This document shows, one piece after another, positions 23,920-32,238 of a stretch of 32,244 nt of DNA; the stretch's first letter is position 1, and the number at the start of each line of letters is the position of its first letter. This DNA is from Victivallales bacterium (GTDB lineage Bacteria; Verrucomicrobiota; Lentisphaeria; Oligosphaerales; Oligosphaeraceae): positions 1-32,244 of the forward strand of contig JAFZIJ010000225.1 in assembly GCA_017554445.1 (NCBI GenBank), written 5' to 3'. The notes below the pieces were generated by a model. That model saw only the letters and a list, made by a program, of their open reading frames with translations. It was not told the DNA's origin and made no database searches. A program made the translations under genes and the position numbers.

Positions 23920-25515
23920 TTATACAACGGTTTCCAGAATGGTTTTGTCTCCGACGTTTGTCACGTGATGACCAGGCTGTTTCCCATCGGCAAGATTGAA
24001 CGTCAGCAAATATCCTTTCTTCATGTGCATGCTTTCGAGATAATCGCACAGTTGCTCTATGCCGTGCTCACGATAAGCTTCTCCGCGCCATATCTTCAGT
24101 TCGACGATGAATTGATCACCACGGTAATCAACCACCACATCCATGCGACGTTCGTCACGCGTCTGCGCTTCCACATAGTAATGGCCCGTGCCATTGATGA
24201 TGGGAACTAAAAACATCAGAAAACATTGGCGTGCATCTGCTTCTGCAAAAGCTCCGTGACGGTGTCCAAACAAATCAGCGTAATGAACCGCAAACCTCTC
24301 CATAACAGTATCCATGTCAAGCCGCCCGTTTTTGACATACAGGCTTCTTTCAACCGAACCTGCGCTGTTGAGCTCCGGATTCCGCCGCGATTCCTCCAAT
24401 ATGAACAAATTGTACAACCGTATTTCGAAGATGCGGTTGGCGACGGCCACCTTGCCGCCGTCGTTTCGGATGAAATTGAACATCAAGGCCAGATTCTGCG
24501 GCTTGTCGTCCTGAGAGAAAGAGATTCGACGTCCTGTACACAACGTATCGTGCAATAACTGACGAAGTTCAGGAAAGTCGTTGATTTTCTTTATCATGTC
24601 ATCAAAAAGCGTATTCCGTTCATCAAGAAGCACTTTTAACGCCGACAGGAATCCGTCCTTCGTCCAGCATTCGGATAATGAGCCAAAGCCTTCCGTCTTT
24701 TGCAATTTTTCGTCCATGATCTGACAGAGACGGGAGACAAGAAAAGGATATCCGCCCGTATAGTCTGAAAGCAATTTGGCCATGGCGTCGATGTCCATGC
24801 CCGTACTGTGGTCTGCTTCATAATCCGCCAACATGCCGGCGATGCCATTTTTCGAAAGCTCCATGGGTATGTCAAAATTCGCCGCGATGTTCCATGGGCT
24901 GTTGTACGAATGCTCTTCATCCTTCCGTATCTTCAGCTTAAGATTCCGGATATCATAGACACCCGCGAGAATAACGGAATGAAATGTCGGCATCTTTTCG
25001 CGGTTAAGATATTTGGCGCGAAGCAGGCCGAGGAATTTGATGAACGATTCATAGTTGCTGGCCTGGTCCACTTCATCTATGATAACGACCACTGGCTTTT
25101 CCCCTGCAAGACACAAGTCACTAATCAGTTCATCCAAAACTGGTAAGGACATATTCTCAAGCGGAACTGACACGAGTTTTCCGATGACGTCCGTCAGTTT
25201 ATCCGTCAGTTGTTTGACCAAATTGAATTTGACTTGACGGCCTAGGGAATCGATGAAAGCCTTGGCCAATGTTTTTTCCGATAAAAACGCATCATCGCCA
25301 ACAACTTCAAAACTAATCGAAAAGACGACATAATCCTGCTGCAAAGCATTCGCCAACGCTTCCAACGTCGTTGTCTTCCCATACTGCCGCCCGCGGTTGA
25401 TGCAGAAATAGTCGCCATTGTCAACCATTGCGCGAATCGCCGCGACTCGTTCGGTCAAATCGACCATGTAGTGCTTGTTTGGGAAGCAGGTTCCTGTTGT
25501 ATTGAATCGTTTCAT
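23920..25515 (-). CDS. AAA-ATPase-like protein with C-terminal PD-(D/E)XK nuclease-like domain
   Basis: 531 residues. Walker A is GRQYGKTT (42-49) and Walker B is VVVIIDEVDQ (Asp147, Glu148). The C-terminus has a nuclease-like core, RMDVVVDYRGDQFIVELKIW, with Asp459, Glu472 and Lys474 followed by a helix containing GIEQLCDYL. The layout corresponds to the AAA-ATPase_like plus DUF1703-type family, expanded in Bacteroidota and other gut bacteria and of unresolved function. Its start FNTTGTCFPNKHYMVDLTER is typical of that family. It has its own promoter (25556-25583) and no operon partner. It differs in domain family from the ATPase at 10592-12037 although both end in PD-(D/E)XK folds. Confidence 0.88.
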   Translation of the reverse strand: MKRFNTTGTCFPNKHYMVDLTERVAAIRAMVDNGDYFCINRGRQYGKTTTLEALANALQQDYVVFSISFEVVGDDAFLSEKTLAKAFIDSLGRQVKFNLVKQLTDKLTDVIGKLVSVPLENMSLPVLDELISDLCLAGEKPVVVIIDEVDQASNYESFIKFLGLLRAKYLNREKMPTFHSVILAGVYDIRNLKLKIRKDEEHSYNSPWNIAANFDIPMELSKNGIAGMLADYEADHSTGMDIDAMAKLLSDYTGGYPFLVSRLCQIMDEKLQKTEGFGSLSECWTKDGFLSALKVLLDERNTLFDDMIKKINDFPELRQLLHDTLCTGRRISFSQDDKPQNLALMFNFIRNDGGKVAVANRIFEIRLYNLFILEESRRNPELNSAGSVERSLYVKNGRLDMDTVMERFAVHYADLFGHRHGAFAEADARQCFLMFLVPIINGTGHYYVEAQTRDERRMDVVVDYRGDQFIVELKIWRGEAYREHGIEQLCDYLESMHMKKGYLLTFNLADGKQPGHHVTNVGDKTILETVV

Positions 25516-25555
25516 CGCTATTTACCAAAAACATTTTATATCAAATATTACTGAT

Positions 25556-25583
25556 AATATAATTTAGCCATGGCGTTTGTCAA
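25556..25583 (-). promoter_or_regulatory. sigma-70-like promoter of the ATPase gene
   Basis: On the minus strand TTGACA (25583-25578) is followed after 16 bp by TATATT (25561-25556), about 40 bp before the ATG at 25515. A TATTAT at 18 bp is an alternative -10 box. The surrounding gap (25516-25621) is AT-rich and free of the repeats that fill other gaps. Confidence 0.6.
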
Positions 25584-25621
25584 TAATGGAAAGGGAAATA
25601 TGATTTTTGTATGTTATTCGC

Positions 25622-28501
25622 TTACTGTATTCCGTATTGGAAAACATCCTTTCTTGTTGTGAATGAAGCTTTTCCGTTGATGGAGGCCAATTTTACAATT
25701 TCGCCGGCGGGGTGATTGTCGCGCGTGAGCGGCGTTATCGTTTTAACATCAAGAATGTCAATGGCTTCTGCTTTAATGAAAGGCACGGGAATGAGCTTAC
25801 GGGACTGACCGTTCGGATGAATGACGTAGGCGTTGGCGGCGGTGATTTCAGGGAAGACGGTCCGTTGGCCGCGACCATCGACGTATGTATAAATCGGGCC
25901 GCGTGAGTAATCAACGCGATGTCCGTCGATTTCGGCGGAATATTCCAGCAGTTTGCCTGGCAGGAAAGCCGCGAAGCCGTATGGCGGGAGGACCATTTTC
26001 TGACCATCGACGGTGACGGTCCAACTGTCCTGAGGATTGCGGTTGACCCATACGTCAAGGCCGTTTTCATATTGCGTGAACACCTTGCCTTCGTTGGACT
26101 TATTGCTTCTGAACATCTCCGTGGCGGTGAGCAGATCGCCGCCGCATTCATAGCGAATCTGCTTGACGGGAACGCCTGCGTAAAGCTCTTGCAATTGGCG
26201 CATCATGAAATAGGAACGGCAGATGTCGCGAATTTGTTCGGGCTTGGCCGTCTTCAAAACACACTGCCCATGGTAGGGGATGGCGGATTTGCTCGACCAC
26301 AGATGGCCCATGTTGCCGTTGACGATTTGCGCGCTCAGCATGTAATCGAGGGTGGCGTTGCCGACCTTACCCAAATCATAACCGTTCAGATTCTCCAACG
26401 GATTCATCTTGCGTAACTTGTAATCAACGACGGGCATGGCGTCGGCATCGTTTGTCTGGGCGTAGTCCGTATCGAGATAGCCTGCCCAGAACATGGCGGC
26501 GTTGCCTTCGCTCCAAATCGGGCCGCTGTAGTAGTCGGCCATCTTCTGAGAGACGAACGCGTAGTTACGAAGCACATTGAGATATGTCGCGCTGCCAGGG
26601 ATGTTCGGATTGAAATCGACAAGGCCCCATGGAGGCGTATTCGTCACTTCGTCGAAATAGCAACCGTTCCAGCCGAATTTCTTTACCAGAAATGGCGCGT
26701 AATCGGCCTCGAGCTTGTGCTGCGCGGCAGGAGATGGCTGGAAGGAAGCGTCCCATCCTTCGTTGAAAAGGCCGTCGCCGTTCTGCGAAAGGATGTCGTA
26801 GTTGAATTCAGGCCCGAGCGCATGCATGACGCGGTTGTCTTCATACGGGCCAACGCGTTTGACGATCTTTTTCAATTCGCTTGCGATCATCTGGTAGCCT
26901 GCGTCCGTGACATCTTCGTATGCGTAGCCATAATGCGTGAAGTGGTTGTTGCGCAACGGCGTACGCCATTGGTTCATGTGGAAGCGAACGAAAATGTCCT
27001 TTACACCGTAGTCCGCCATCAGCCGCCAGAAATCGACCTCCTGCGGACAATGCTCCGTCTTGACGGAATCGTACATGCGTGTGCAATAGACAAGTGATTT
27101 TGTTTCGTCGAAATATTTTGAACGCGGGTTCGGGATGTTCGGCAAGGCCGATTCCAAATCTGGCGAGACTGTCAGGAAGAAGCGTTCGTGCAACGGGTTG
27201 CGTGTGCTTCCTGCTTTCGGCAGATAGAGCGAGCCGCCAAGAATGATGGCGGAATTGTCGTTGAGAATTTTCGCGCCTGCCAAGCCGTGGCGGTTTGCGC
27301 CATCGACAACTTCCGTGGCTCGGCTGACATACCAGTCTGGGAAGAGGGAAATGAAATAGTCATCTGTGACGAGCATGCGCGGATAGTCCCAACGGTAGTT
27401 CAGATAGGTCAATTTGATAAGTCTCGGATTGGCCGTGCCTTGCGTATGACCACAACTAAAAGCCGTGATATTCGTGCTCTGTGAATCCGCCGTGATGACG
27501 AGCGAACGGCCTTTGATGGAGAGCCCAAGCGTGAAGTCGACGGATGTGTCATTTTTTGTCCATTTCCAAGCGGTTTTCAACGTATCACCGTCGATTTCTG
27601 TCTTCAGAAGCGTGGCTTGGATATCGTTGTCAGACGGATGGAATTGAACGCCGTTGACGGTCGCCATGATGCCGCCGTCGGCCATGGGGCGGAATGTGGT
27701 CTGGCCGTTGACCATAACTGTTAAATCATTCAGTGTTCCTGTCTTAGGAATGTACCGATAGGAAAGTTTGCCGTCGCTGCCGTCGAAGGAGAAGAGATAA
27801 GCATCCTGTTCTTGGATAAGGCTATTTTTCACATTGGAGGCCGTCGGCGTGGGGAGGATGGACTCTTTTTTGTAGGGAAATGGAATGTCCCACGCGGCGG
27901 TGTCCGGTAGCGTTTCGCCCGTGAATTTGTATGCGCCGAGAAAATCGAAATATGTGGCGTCGCCTGCGGTGATTTTGTCCGACGCTTCGAAGATGATTTG
28001 CGTCAGTTTTACAGGAAACACGGCGTCTTTCGGGAAGCGGCAAAGCGATGCGCCCCACCAAGGCGTTTGCGCCCAGAAGCTACTGTTGCCAGCTGTCTTG
28101 AGCGTGAAGGACTTGCCATTGGCATCCTGTATGACGAAACTGTTTTGTGTCTTGCCTGACTTGAGGCCATAGACCCATATTTCAAGACCGTCGATTTTGT
28201 CGTTGAACACGATATTCGAAGGCTTTAGGACGGCGCGGCATGGTGTGGAGTTGAACGTGAGTTTGGCGGCTTTGTCATTCCATAGACAGAAATCCGTACT
28301 GAGTTCCAATTTGACATTGCCTTCGATTTGCCATCCATCAAAGCCGTTATCCTGTGCGGTCCAGATAGTTGGACAATGCGGCTTGGGAAGATGGCCACGG
28401 ATGATTTCGATGGGCTTGTGCTCCCATTCAGGCTGGGCGGCCATGGCGCTGAAAACGACGGCCATGGAGAGAAAGGCGGTTGTCAGGCAACTGTGTTTCA
28501 T
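25622..28501 (-). CDS. large secreted glycosidase-like protein, paralogue of the 1297-residue protein
   Basis: 959 residues with a signal peptide (1-22, LSMAVVFSAMAAQ). The N-terminal region (about 50-195) resembles a carbohydrate-binding jelly roll (GFDGWQIEGNVKLEL, GLEIWVYG). A beta-sandwich (240-450) contains YLFSFDGSDGKLSYRYIPKT, which parallels VFSYDGSDGRLSITYEPKT in the larger protein. The barrel holds GCYFDEVTNTPPW (Asp617) and GPIWSEGN (Glu665), 48 residues apart as in the paralogue, followed by the shared YAQ and LRK landmarks. A beta-rich domain ends the protein. It lacks the extra 300 or so C-terminal residues of the paralogue. Probable exo-acting or endo-acting glycan hydrolase outside the cell; the family (GH101-like or DUF5696-like) is inferred. 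No Shine-Dalgarno sequence is seen. Confidence 0.75.
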   Translation of the reverse strand: MKHSCLTTAFLSMAVVFSAMAAQPEWEHKPIEIIRGHLPKPHCPTIWTAQDNGFDGWQIEGNVKLELSTDFCLWNDKAAKLTFNSTPCRAVLKPSNIVFNDKIDGLEIWVYGLKSGKTQNSFVIQDANGKSFTLKTAGNSSFWAQTPWWGASLCRFPKDAVFPVKLTQIIFEASDKITAGDATYFDFLGAYKFTGETLPDTAAWDIPFPYKKESILPTPTASNVKNSLIQEQDAYLFSFDGSDGKLSYRYIPKTGTLNDLTVMVNGQTTFRPMADGGIMATVNGVQFHPSDNDIQATLLKTEIDGDTLKTAWKWTKNDTSVDFTLGLSIKGRSLVITADSQSTNITAFSCGHTQGTANPRLIKLTYLNYRWDYPRMLVTDDYFISLFPDWYVSRATEVVDGANRHGLAGAKILNDNSAIILGGSLYLPKAGSTRNPLHERFFLTVSPDLESALPNIPNPRSKYFDETKSLVYCTRMYDSVKTEHCPQEVDFWRLMADYGVKDIFVRFHMNQWRTPLRNNHFTHYGYAYEDVTDAGYQMIASELKKIVKRVGPYEDNRVMHALGPEFNYDILSQNGDGLFNEGWDASFQPSPAAQHKLEADYAPFLVKKFGWNGCYFDEVTNTPPWGLVDFNPNIPGSATYLNVLRNYAFVSQKMADYYSGPIWSEGNAAMFWAGYLDTDYAQTNDADAMPVVDYKLRKMNPLENLNGYDLGKVGNATLDYMLSAQIVNGNMGHLWSSKSAIPYHGQCVLKTAKPEQIRDICRSYFMMRQLQELYAGVPVKQIRYECGGDLLTATEMFRSNKSNEGKVFTQYENGLDVWVNRNPQDSWTVTVDGQKMVLPPYGFAAFLPGKLLEYSAEIDGHRVDYSRGPIYTYVDGRGQRTVFPEITAANAYVIHPNGQSRKLIPVPFIKAEAIDILDVKTITPLTRDNHPAGEIVKLASINGKASFTTRKDVFQYGIQ

Positions 28502-28734
28502 GTTTGTGTATTGATTTGAGCTTACGTTATAAATGGAATATGCAGAATATAAGCAGAATTGCTGGAATCTCCAGAAAATCCAATGTCTTCGGGAGTGGCC
28601 TGCATGGTTTTTACGGTGCTTTGAATGGATTTATACGATTGCGGTTGTATATTTTTTTCATGATGATGGCAGAGAGAAACGCCTTCGAAAGACGGCGATG
28701 CTGTCCATAGGAAATTGTTCAGGAGTTTTTGACG

Positions 28735-30072
28735 ATGAAGAAAAAGATTTTGACGATGCTGGTGATGTGTCTGGCCGCCGTGGCCATGGCCGAATACACC
28801 ATTGAGTTGCAGGATGATATGAAAATCCGTCTTGGCGGCGATGTTCGTGTCCGTTACGAAGGCTATACCTATAATGTGGCCGCTCCGGACGCCGATAGGG
28901 CCGGCCGTCATTCCACGGAATACTTCCGCACCCGCACACGCCTGTGGGGCGCGTTTGATTTCGGCGAGGATGTGACGTTCAACCTCCGTCTTGCCAACCG
29001 TTTCCATTATGTGACGACCAGCCCGAACCGCCACAACAACAACGGCATGTCCACATGGGAATTTCCCGATGAAGTCTATGTCGATGCCGCCAACGTCGAA
29101 ATCCGTAACTTGGTGGACGGTCTGCTGACGATCAAGCTTGGCCGTCAGGATCTTAAGTTCGGTAACGCCATGATTTTCGGTGAAGGGACGCCGTTCGATC
29201 AAGGCCGTTCCGTCTATACCGACGGCATCACGCTGAAATTCAAGACGGAAGCCGACACGCTGACCATCTTCACGCTCTACGATGAATGGAAAGATCGCAC
29301 CGTTTTCATCAACGACCGCAACCGCCGCCTCCGTTCGGGCAACATCTTCACGCAGGGCGTTTATTGGACCCATAATTTTGACGAGACCTTCAATCTGGAT
29401 GTGTACTACATGTTCAACGATGTCGATGACAAGCAACCTTGGCAGGCTGAGCGCGCGCATTTTGCGGATACGTCCACGAGCCTGCATACGGCCGGCCTGC
29501 GTTTATTCGGCAAATATTCCATCATCGACTACAGCTTGGAAGGCGCCCATCAGTTCGGACGCGGCGCGAATGGCGAACATCTGGATGCGGATCTGCTCGA
29601 CGCACGGTTGAATATCCACCTGTACGATGATTCTGATTTCAAGCCGATTCTGGGCTTCAACTACACGCATTTCAGCGGCGACGATCCTGGAACGGGACGG
29701 CTGGAAGGCTGGAATCCGTTGATGACGCAATGCCCGCTGTGGGGTGAAGAACTGATGCCCATCATGCTCAACGGCATGTGGAGCAATCTGGAATCGTTGC
29801 GTACGTTTGTGTCTTTCAATGTCATTAAAGACTTGAAGTTCACATTGTCCGCCACGGACTATCTGGCGGATGAAAAGAACAGCACCGTCGCAGGCATGGC
29901 TCCGACGGGCGGCGGCGACCACGTCGGCCTGTTGCTGAGCGCCATCACGTCGTATAAAATCATGGACAATCTCTCGCTGGTGGGCTATGTCTCGCACTTC
30001 ATGGCGGGCAATTATTTCGCGAACGGCCATGACAGCTATTGGTTCCGCCTGGAGTTGAATTACGCGTTTTAA
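28735..30072 (+). CDS. outer-membrane beta-barrel protein, alginate-export (AlgE)-like porin
   Basis: 445 residues from the ATG at 28735 (AGGAG at 28721-28725), with a signal peptide ending in AAVAMA. The mature protein begins IELQDDMKIRLGGDVRVRYE and is a series of amphipathic strands with aromatic girdle residues, ending in the outer-membrane signature NYAF with terminal Phe. Internal features such as YFRTRTRLWGAFDFGEDV and LTIKLGRQDLKFGNAMIFGE match the alginate-export/porin family. It may let oligosaccharides cross the outer membrane. It is divergently transcribed from the large secreted glycosidase across a 233-bp gap, so the two could be co-regulated. Transport direction and substrate cannot be read from sequence. 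Confidence 0.85.
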   Translation: MKKKILTMLVMCLAAVAMAEYTIELQDDMKIRLGGDVRVRYEGYTYNVAAPDADRAGRHSTEYFRTRTRLWGAFDFGEDVTFNLRLANRFHYVTTSPNRHNNNGMSTWEFPDEVYVDAANVEIRNLVDGLLTIKLGRQDLKFGNAMIFGEGTPFDQGRSVYTDGITLKFKTEADTLTIFTLYDEWKDRTVFINDRNRRLRSGNIFTQGVYWTHNFDETFNLDVYYMFNDVDDKQPWQAERAHFADTSTSLHTAGLRLFGKYSIIDYSLEGAHQFGRGANGEHLDADLLDARLNIHLYDDSDFKPILGFNYTHFSGDDPGTGRLEGWNPLMTQCPLWGEELMPIMLNGMWSNLESLRTFVSFNVIKDLKFTLSATDYLADEKNSTVAGMAPTGGGDHVGLLLSAITSYKIMDNLSLVGYVSHFMAGNYFANGHDSYWFRLELNYAF

Positions 30073-30079
30073 ATTAAAC

Positions 30080-30104
30080 GGTCACGCAGTAGCATGACCC
30101 TCCC
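30080..30104 (+). repeat. hairpin repeat ending in ACCCTCCC, copy with changed stem
   Basis: GGTCACGC-AGTA-GCATGACC forms an imperfect 8-bp stem and is followed by CTCCC. Compared with the copies at 142 and 3618 the stem bases differ on both sides but remain paired. It fills the gap between the barrel gene and the Eis-like gene. Confidence 0.7.
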
Positions 30105-30118
30105 AAAAGGATAGGTAA

Positions 30119-31273
30119 ATGGAAGTTCGCAAGCTGATACAAAAGGAAAGACCGGAAGCGGGGCTCATCTCGACGGTTTCGTTCCATGGACGCATTGACA
30201 ACATGGATGAACGCGTCGCCAGATGGGAAGCGGACACGACGGAGAACTGGGGCGCGTTTGACGACGACGGCACGATGATGGGCCATATCGTCAACAATCG
30301 TTTCCAGTGCTACTTCGATGGTCATGTCGTCGAATGCGGCGGCATCGGCGGCGTGTCGGCCCTGCCTGAATACCGTGAAAGCGGCGCCATCCGTGCGATT
30401 TTCGCAAGCTTGCTGCCAGAGGCTCGGCGGAACGGCGAAGTCCTTTCGACGCTGTTTCCGTTCCGCCATTCCTTCTATCGTAAATTCGGCTATGAAACGA
30501 CTTGCTACGGAACGAATTACGAGATTCCGACCAATGCGTTGCCGCGCATCCGCCATGACGGCTGGATAAAAATGTGGCGGCCGGGCGATCCGACGGAGCA
30601 ATACACGGCGCTTTACACGCAGTTCGCCTGTCGATACAACACGGCCATCTTCCGTGACGACGCGCGGATGGCAAACGTCCATATCAAAGGCGACTGCTAT
30701 AAAGACCGTTATTTCTGCTACTTGCTGGGCGATTCACAAGGGGCTTCCGCTTATGTGGCGTTTCAGGATTCAGCCCCGAAACTGAGCGTGAAGGATTATG
30801 CGTGGAACGGACGGAACGGTTTCAAGGCGTTGATGAATTTCCTCTCGCGTTTCAGCGCTGACTACAGCACCGTCGTCCTGCCGGTGCCTTCCGATATTGA
30901 TTTGATGTCGTTTCTCGACAATCCATATTCGATCACGGCGTCACCGCACCGCAATTTCATGGCGCGCGTCATCAACGCGGAAAAAGCGTTGTCGTTGTTG
31001 AAAAAGCCTGAAGGCGCATCGTTTACGGTGAAAGTCAATGACGAATTGATTGCTGAAAACAACGGCACATGGCTGGTTCGCGGCGATGAAGCGACGCCGA
31101 CGGATGCGCAACCGGACATTACGCTCTCCGAACGCGCGTTTTCCATTCTGGCCATCGGCGCGATCGGCTTTGAAGAAGCCGCGTTGCGCAACGACGTGGA
31201 AGTCAGCGGCAACGAAGATACGCTAAGGCGTGTATTCACACGCAAGCCGATATATATTGCGGACCATTTCTAA
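30119..31273 (+). CDS. Eis-like GNAT N-acetyltransferase
   Basis: 384 residues. The N-terminal GNAT domain has the acetyl-CoA loop VSALPEYRESGA (79-90) and FYRKFGYE (119-126), where Tyr125 matches the general-acid Tyr of Mycobacterium Eis. A second GNAT-like middle region and an SCP2-like C-terminal domain follow (FTVKVNDELIAENNGTWLV). The protein ends in Phe, as Eis does, where the terminal carboxylate takes part in catalysis. Eis acetylates aminoglycosides and peptides at several amines, but most bacterial relatives have unknown substrates. AGGATAGG before the ATG is the ribosome site. The gene may be cotranscribed with the barrel gene 46 bp upstream and is followed by another acetyltransferase. 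Confidence 0.85.
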   Translation: MEVRKLIQKERPEAGLISTVSFHGRIDNMDERVARWEADTTENWGAFDDDGTMMGHIVNNRFQCYFDGHVVECGGIGGVSALPEYRESGAIRAIFASLLPEARRNGEVLSTLFPFRHSFYRKFGYETTCYGTNYEIPTNALPRIRHDGWIKMWRPGDPTEQYTALYTQFACRYNTAIFRDDARMANVHIKGDCYKDRYFCYLLGDSQGASAYVAFQDSAPKLSVKDYAWNGRNGFKALMNFLSRFSADYSTVVLPVPSDIDLMSFLDNPYSITASPHRNFMARVINAEKALSLLKKPEGASFTVKVNDELIAENNGTWLVRGDEATPTDAQPDITLSERAFSILAIGAIGFEEAALRNDVEVSGNEDTLRRVFTRKPIYIADHF

Positions 31274-31308
31274 ACTGGAAGTTCTGGATATTCTGGAAGT
31301 TCTGGAAA
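31274..31308 (+). repeat. TTCTGGANN 9-mer tandem repeat
   Basis: Three to four copies of the 9-bp unit follow the stop codon of the Eis-like gene, the same unit as at 5034-5078. Confidence 0.8.
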
Positions 31309-31339
31309 AAGGCGATTAGGCTTATTCAAGCTGTCATTG

Positions 31340-31370
31340 TAAATTGTTAATTGTTAGTTGTTAATTGTCC
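31340..31370. repeat. TTGTTAA heptamer tract touching a start codon
   Basis: ATTGTTA/GTTGTTA units with a period of 7 run up to TGTCC, immediately before the ATG at 31371. No AGGAG-type ribosome site is present, so the repeat occupies the place where one is expected. Confidence 0.75.
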
Positions 31371-32159
31371 ATGCATACATACGCTTCTTTGAGAAAAGAT
31401 CTGGAGAAATTAGGTATTCCGCAGGATGGGACGTTGCTGATCCATTCGTCCATGAAATCCATCGGCGACGTGGAAGGCCGTGCGGACACCGTCTTGGATG
31501 TTTTCATGGATTATTTCAAAGAGGCTGGGCTGCTGGTGTTTCCGACGTTGACATGGAGCAATGTCAACGCCGACCAGCCTGTTTTCAATGTTCGTGAAAC
31601 GCCGTCGGTCGTCGGTATTCTGCCACAACTGTTCCGTCAACGGCCGGGCGTCATCCGCTCCCTGCATCCGACGCATTCGCTGGCGGCATGGGGGCGCGAA
31701 GCGGCGGCGTTCACGGAAGGGCATGAGCGGTTCGATTCGCCCGCATGCGAATTTTCGCCATGGCGTCGTCTCGTCGGCTACAAGGCGCAGATTTTGTTTT
31801 TAGGCGCGAGTATTGCGCACAACACGTTCCTGCACGGCGTGGAGGAATGGGGCCATGCCGCGAACGTGCTGACGGAGGAGAAGCAGAATCTGATTTCGAT
31901 CGACTACGACGGCAAGGCGCATGCCGTGCCGTCGCGCCGCCATCAGGGCAACCATTCAACGTTCTACGACCGCATGGAGCCGCATTTCCGCCGCATCGGC
32001 GCGTTGCGCGAAGGCCGTTTTGGCGACGCGCATTGCGTCATTCTGGATGCGCCGAAAATCGCGTATTACACGATGGAGATGCTCTCGAAATATCCCGCGG
32101 CGTTCAACAAAAATTGGCTGGATGAGCATCCGCGGTTTTTCCAGGAGTATCTAGGCTAG
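31371..32159 (+). CDS. AAC(3)-family N-acetyltransferase
   Basis: 262 residues from the ATG at 31371, consistent with family length (260-290). Family landmarks are GTLLIHSSMKSIG (20-32), LLVFPTLTWS (54-63), IRSLHPTHSLAAWG (95-108) and AHNTFLHGVEEW (149-160), with His155 and Glu158 in the catalytic region. AAC(3) enzymes acetylate the 3-amino group of aminoglycosides with acetyl-CoA, but the family also contains enzymes acting on other amines in sugar or antibiotic biosynthesis. The gene lies about 100 bp after the Eis-like gene, so two acetyltransferase families that include aminoglycoside modifiers are adjacent. Resistance is possible but not shown. No Shine-Dalgarno sequence is present. Confidence 0.87.
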   Translation: MHTYASLRKDLEKLGIPQDGTLLIHSSMKSIGDVEGRADTVLDVFMDYFKEAGLLVFPTLTWSNVNADQPVFNVRETPSVVGILPQLFRQRPGVIRSLHPTHSLAAWGREAAAFTEGHERFDSPACEFSPWRRLVGYKAQILFLGASIAHNTFLHGVEEWGHAANVLTEEKQNLISIDYDGKAHAVPSRRHQGNHSTFYDRMEPHFRRIGALREGRFGDAHCVILDAPKIAYYTMEMLSKYPAAFNKNWLDEHPRFFQEYLG

Positions 32160-32161
32160 GG

Positions 32162-32238
32162 TGTGGCGGAGGCGTGTCGTCTTCGCAGCGACGGCGGGGA
32201 CGCCGCCGCCACAGCAGCGACGGCGAGACGCCGTCGTT
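32162..32238. repeat. nested GC-rich hairpins after the last gene
   Basis: TGTGGCGGAGGCGT (32162-32175) pairs with ACGCCGCCGCCACA (32200-32213) with one mismatch. A second hairpin has 10-bp arms and an AGA loop (32216-32238). They directly follow the stop codon and share GTGTGGCGG with the hairpin at 23869. They may act as terminators or belong to a repeat family; the window ends 6 bp later. Confidence 0.65.

Noticed and set aside
28522..29487. Minus-strand open frame (321 codons) opposite the barrel gene
   Set aside because: The barrel protein has a signal peptide, ribosome site and terminal Phe; the antisense frame has none of these and would run through the divergent promoter region.
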